From the NCBI RefSeq assembly GCF_004768545.1, contig NZ_CP038635.1:868001-932000 (forward strand): a stretch of DNA of 64,000 bases, written 5' to 3'. Under the pieces are notes generated by a model, which saw only the letters and a program-made list of their open reading frames with translations, made no database searches and was not told the DNA's origin. Both the position numbers and the translations under genes were made by a program. Positions 62,922 through 64,000 of this stretch are shown piece by piece; within the stretch, counting starts at the first letter, position 1; each line of letters opens with the position of its first letter. This stretch comes from Cupriavidus oxalaticus (GTDB lineage: Bacteria; Pseudomonadota; Gammaproteobacteria; Burkholderiales; Burkholderiaceae).

Positions 62922-64000
62922 ATGAATCGCAGGCGAGCGACGGACCTTAGTGGAGCGCAGAAATTGAACAGGAACCTTCGAGCGGCAGCTCTTACCATCA
63001 TCGCGGCACATCTGGCCGCGTGCACACCGGGTCCGGAACCCGAACGCAAGGACGTGAGGCCAGTGCGGACAGTGGTCGCCGGGCGCACCGCCGGGTCGGT
63101 CGGTGCGACCTATTCAGGCGAGATTCGTGCGCGTTACGAAAGTCAGCTGGGATTCCGCACCAGCGGCAAGATCGTCGCGCGCATGGTGGAAGTCGGCAGC
63201 CATGTCAAGCGCGGCCAGCCGTTGTTCCAGCTCGATCCCACGCAAGAAACGTTGCAGGTAGCCGCGGCGGGCGCGGAGGCTGATGCGGCAAGAAGCCGGG
63301 TAGCCCAGGCGCGGGTGGACGTTAAGCGTACCGAGCAACTGCTGGCCCAGAACTTTGCTTCGCAAGCCGAGCTGGACCAGCAGCGGCTGGCGCTTAACCA
63401 GGCGGAAGCACAACTGCGTTCGGCACAGGCGCGTCAGCAGCTGAATGCCAACATGCGCGGATTTACCACGCTCGTAGCCGACCGCGATGGCGTGGTAAGC
63501 GCAATCAACGCGGAAGCTGGCCAGGTGGTTTCAGCCGGGCAGACGATCGCCACCGTCGCGGCTGACGGCGAACGCGAGGTTTCAATCAGCATTCCGGAGT
63601 CGCGCGTCGACGAGTTGCGCAAGGCGCCGATGCTGACGATTACGGTATGGGCGCAACCGGACAAGTCCTGGACGGGCAAGCTCCGCGAGCTTGCGCCGGA
63701 CGCGGACAGCGTCACCCGGACGTACTCGGCGCGCATCTCCATTCAGGAGGCGGATCCGGAGCTGCGGTTAGGCATGACAGCGTCGGTGATCGCACCCGAC
63801 GTGGACGGCAACGGCGTAGTCCGCGTGCCGCTGACCGCCATCGTTGATCATGAACGTGGCCGCCAGGTATGGGTGGTCGACCCGAAGACGTCGCGGGTGA
63901 TCGCGCGTGAAGTCAGGCTGGGTGCGGCGCAGAACGACAGCGTCCTCGTGGTTGAGGGCCTGGCGGGCGGAGAGACCGTGGTGAGTGCCGGCGTGCACAT
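62922..64000 (+). CDS. RND efflux periplasmic adaptor (membrane fusion protein), N-terminal part
   Basis: The gene continues past base 64000, so only about 360 codons are visible. The frame carries the adaptor layout: a barrel-sandwich entry (ATYSGEIRARYESQLGFRTSG), lipoyl half HVKRGQPLFQLDP, a helical hairpin (AGAEADAARSRVAQARVDVK ... QAEAQLRSAQARQQL), then ADRDGVVSAINAEAGQVVSAGQTI and a beta-barrel domain. The start is unsettled: ATG 62922 adds a basic tail, while TTG 62964, eight bases after GGAG, gives a clean lipoprotein signal (LNRNLRAAALTIIAAHLAAC). A lipobox cysteine is present in both. Works with an RND pump, expected just downstream. Confidence 0.88.
   Translation, partial: MNRRRATDLSGAQKLNRNLRAAALTIIAAHLAACTPGPEPERKDVRPVRTVVAGRTAGSVGATYSGEIRARYESQLGFRTSGKIVARMVEVGSHVKRGQPLFQLDPTQETLQVAAAGAEADAARSRVAQARVDVKRTEQLLAQNFASQAELDQQRLALNQAEAQLRSAQARQQLNANMRGFTTLVADRDGVVSAINAEAGQVVSAGQTIATVAADGEREVSISIPESRVDELRKAPMLTITVWAQPDKSWTGKLRELAPDADSVTRTYSARISIQEADPELRLGMTASVIAPDVDGNGVVRVPLTAIVDHERGRQVWVVDPKTSRVIAREVRLGAAQNDSVLVVEGLAGGETVVSAGVH

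Noticed and set aside
1..64000. CRISPR array, prophage or insertion sequence
   Set aside because: No regular short repeats, no transposase, integrase or phage structural genes were found by reading both strands.

Overview
The window is GC-rich, densely coded DNA from a beta-proteobacterium. The block rph-rdgB-hemW, yicC-gmk-rpoZ-spoT-greB, the PiuC-type dioxygenase, the many Bug-family solute receptors and the protein sequences fit Burkholderiaceae, most likely Cupriavidus or a close Ralstonia-like relative. This assignment comes from gene order and sequence style, not from a database search. I see no phage, insertion sequence, CRISPR array or replication origin.

Bases 1-10.4 kb: the start of a Bug-type receptor gene (cut by the window edge), an EamA exporter, an SDR-like protein lacking the usual Tyr/Lys pair, methylglyoxal synthase, an NADPH:quinone oxidoreductase, a YkvA-like membrane protein, a four-gene BMP-type (nucleoside/purine-like) ABC importer and a pirin. 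Bases 10.4-15 kb: an OpuC/YehZYXW-type osmoprotectant importer behind a good sigma-70 promoter and a leader of about 380 nt, then a small protein with an HExxH motif. Bases 15-27.2 kb: housekeeping core with tRNA-Ser, a SlyB-like lipoprotein, hemW/rdgB/rph, a PP2C phosphatase and Ser/Thr kinase pair, yicC, gmk, rpoZ, spoT, greB, tRNA-Arg and tRNA-fMet.

Bases 27.2-47 kb: mixed metabolic and regulatory genes. They include a Fur-box-preceded Fe(II) dioxygenase, two MocR-type regulators, an AhpD-like protein, LpxO, a PAS-GGDEF protein, two flavoproteins, a SAM methyltransferase, a FapA/DUF342 protein, a 51-residue membrane protein, a CapA-like phosphatase, a berberine-bridge-type FAD oxidase and PPK2. 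Two leader-like or sRNA-like elements lie in the gaps at 42.8-43.0 kb and 47.4-47.5 kb.

Bases 47.7-57.2 kb: an accessory catabolic island, all on the minus strand. In transcription order it holds a GntR regulator, a dihydroxyacetophenone-dioxygenase-like cupin, a secreted SMP-30-like protein, a CaiB CoA-transferase, an enoyl-CoA hydratase, an AtuA-like protein, a second related GntR regulator, a double cupin and a Bug receptor. It looks like uptake, CoA activation and beta-oxidation-like breakdown of an unknown organic acid or ketone.

Bases 57.4-64 kb: a pqiA-pqiA-pqiB-pqiC envelope lipid-transport operon, two related TetR regulators and the start of an RND efflux adaptor gene. A 28-bp operator-like sequence, 24 of 28 bases identical, occurs once in front of the pqi operon/TetR-1 pair and once (inverted) in front of the RND/TetR-2 pair. 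This suggests one shared regulon joining membrane repair and efflux, and it is the most testable new observation here.
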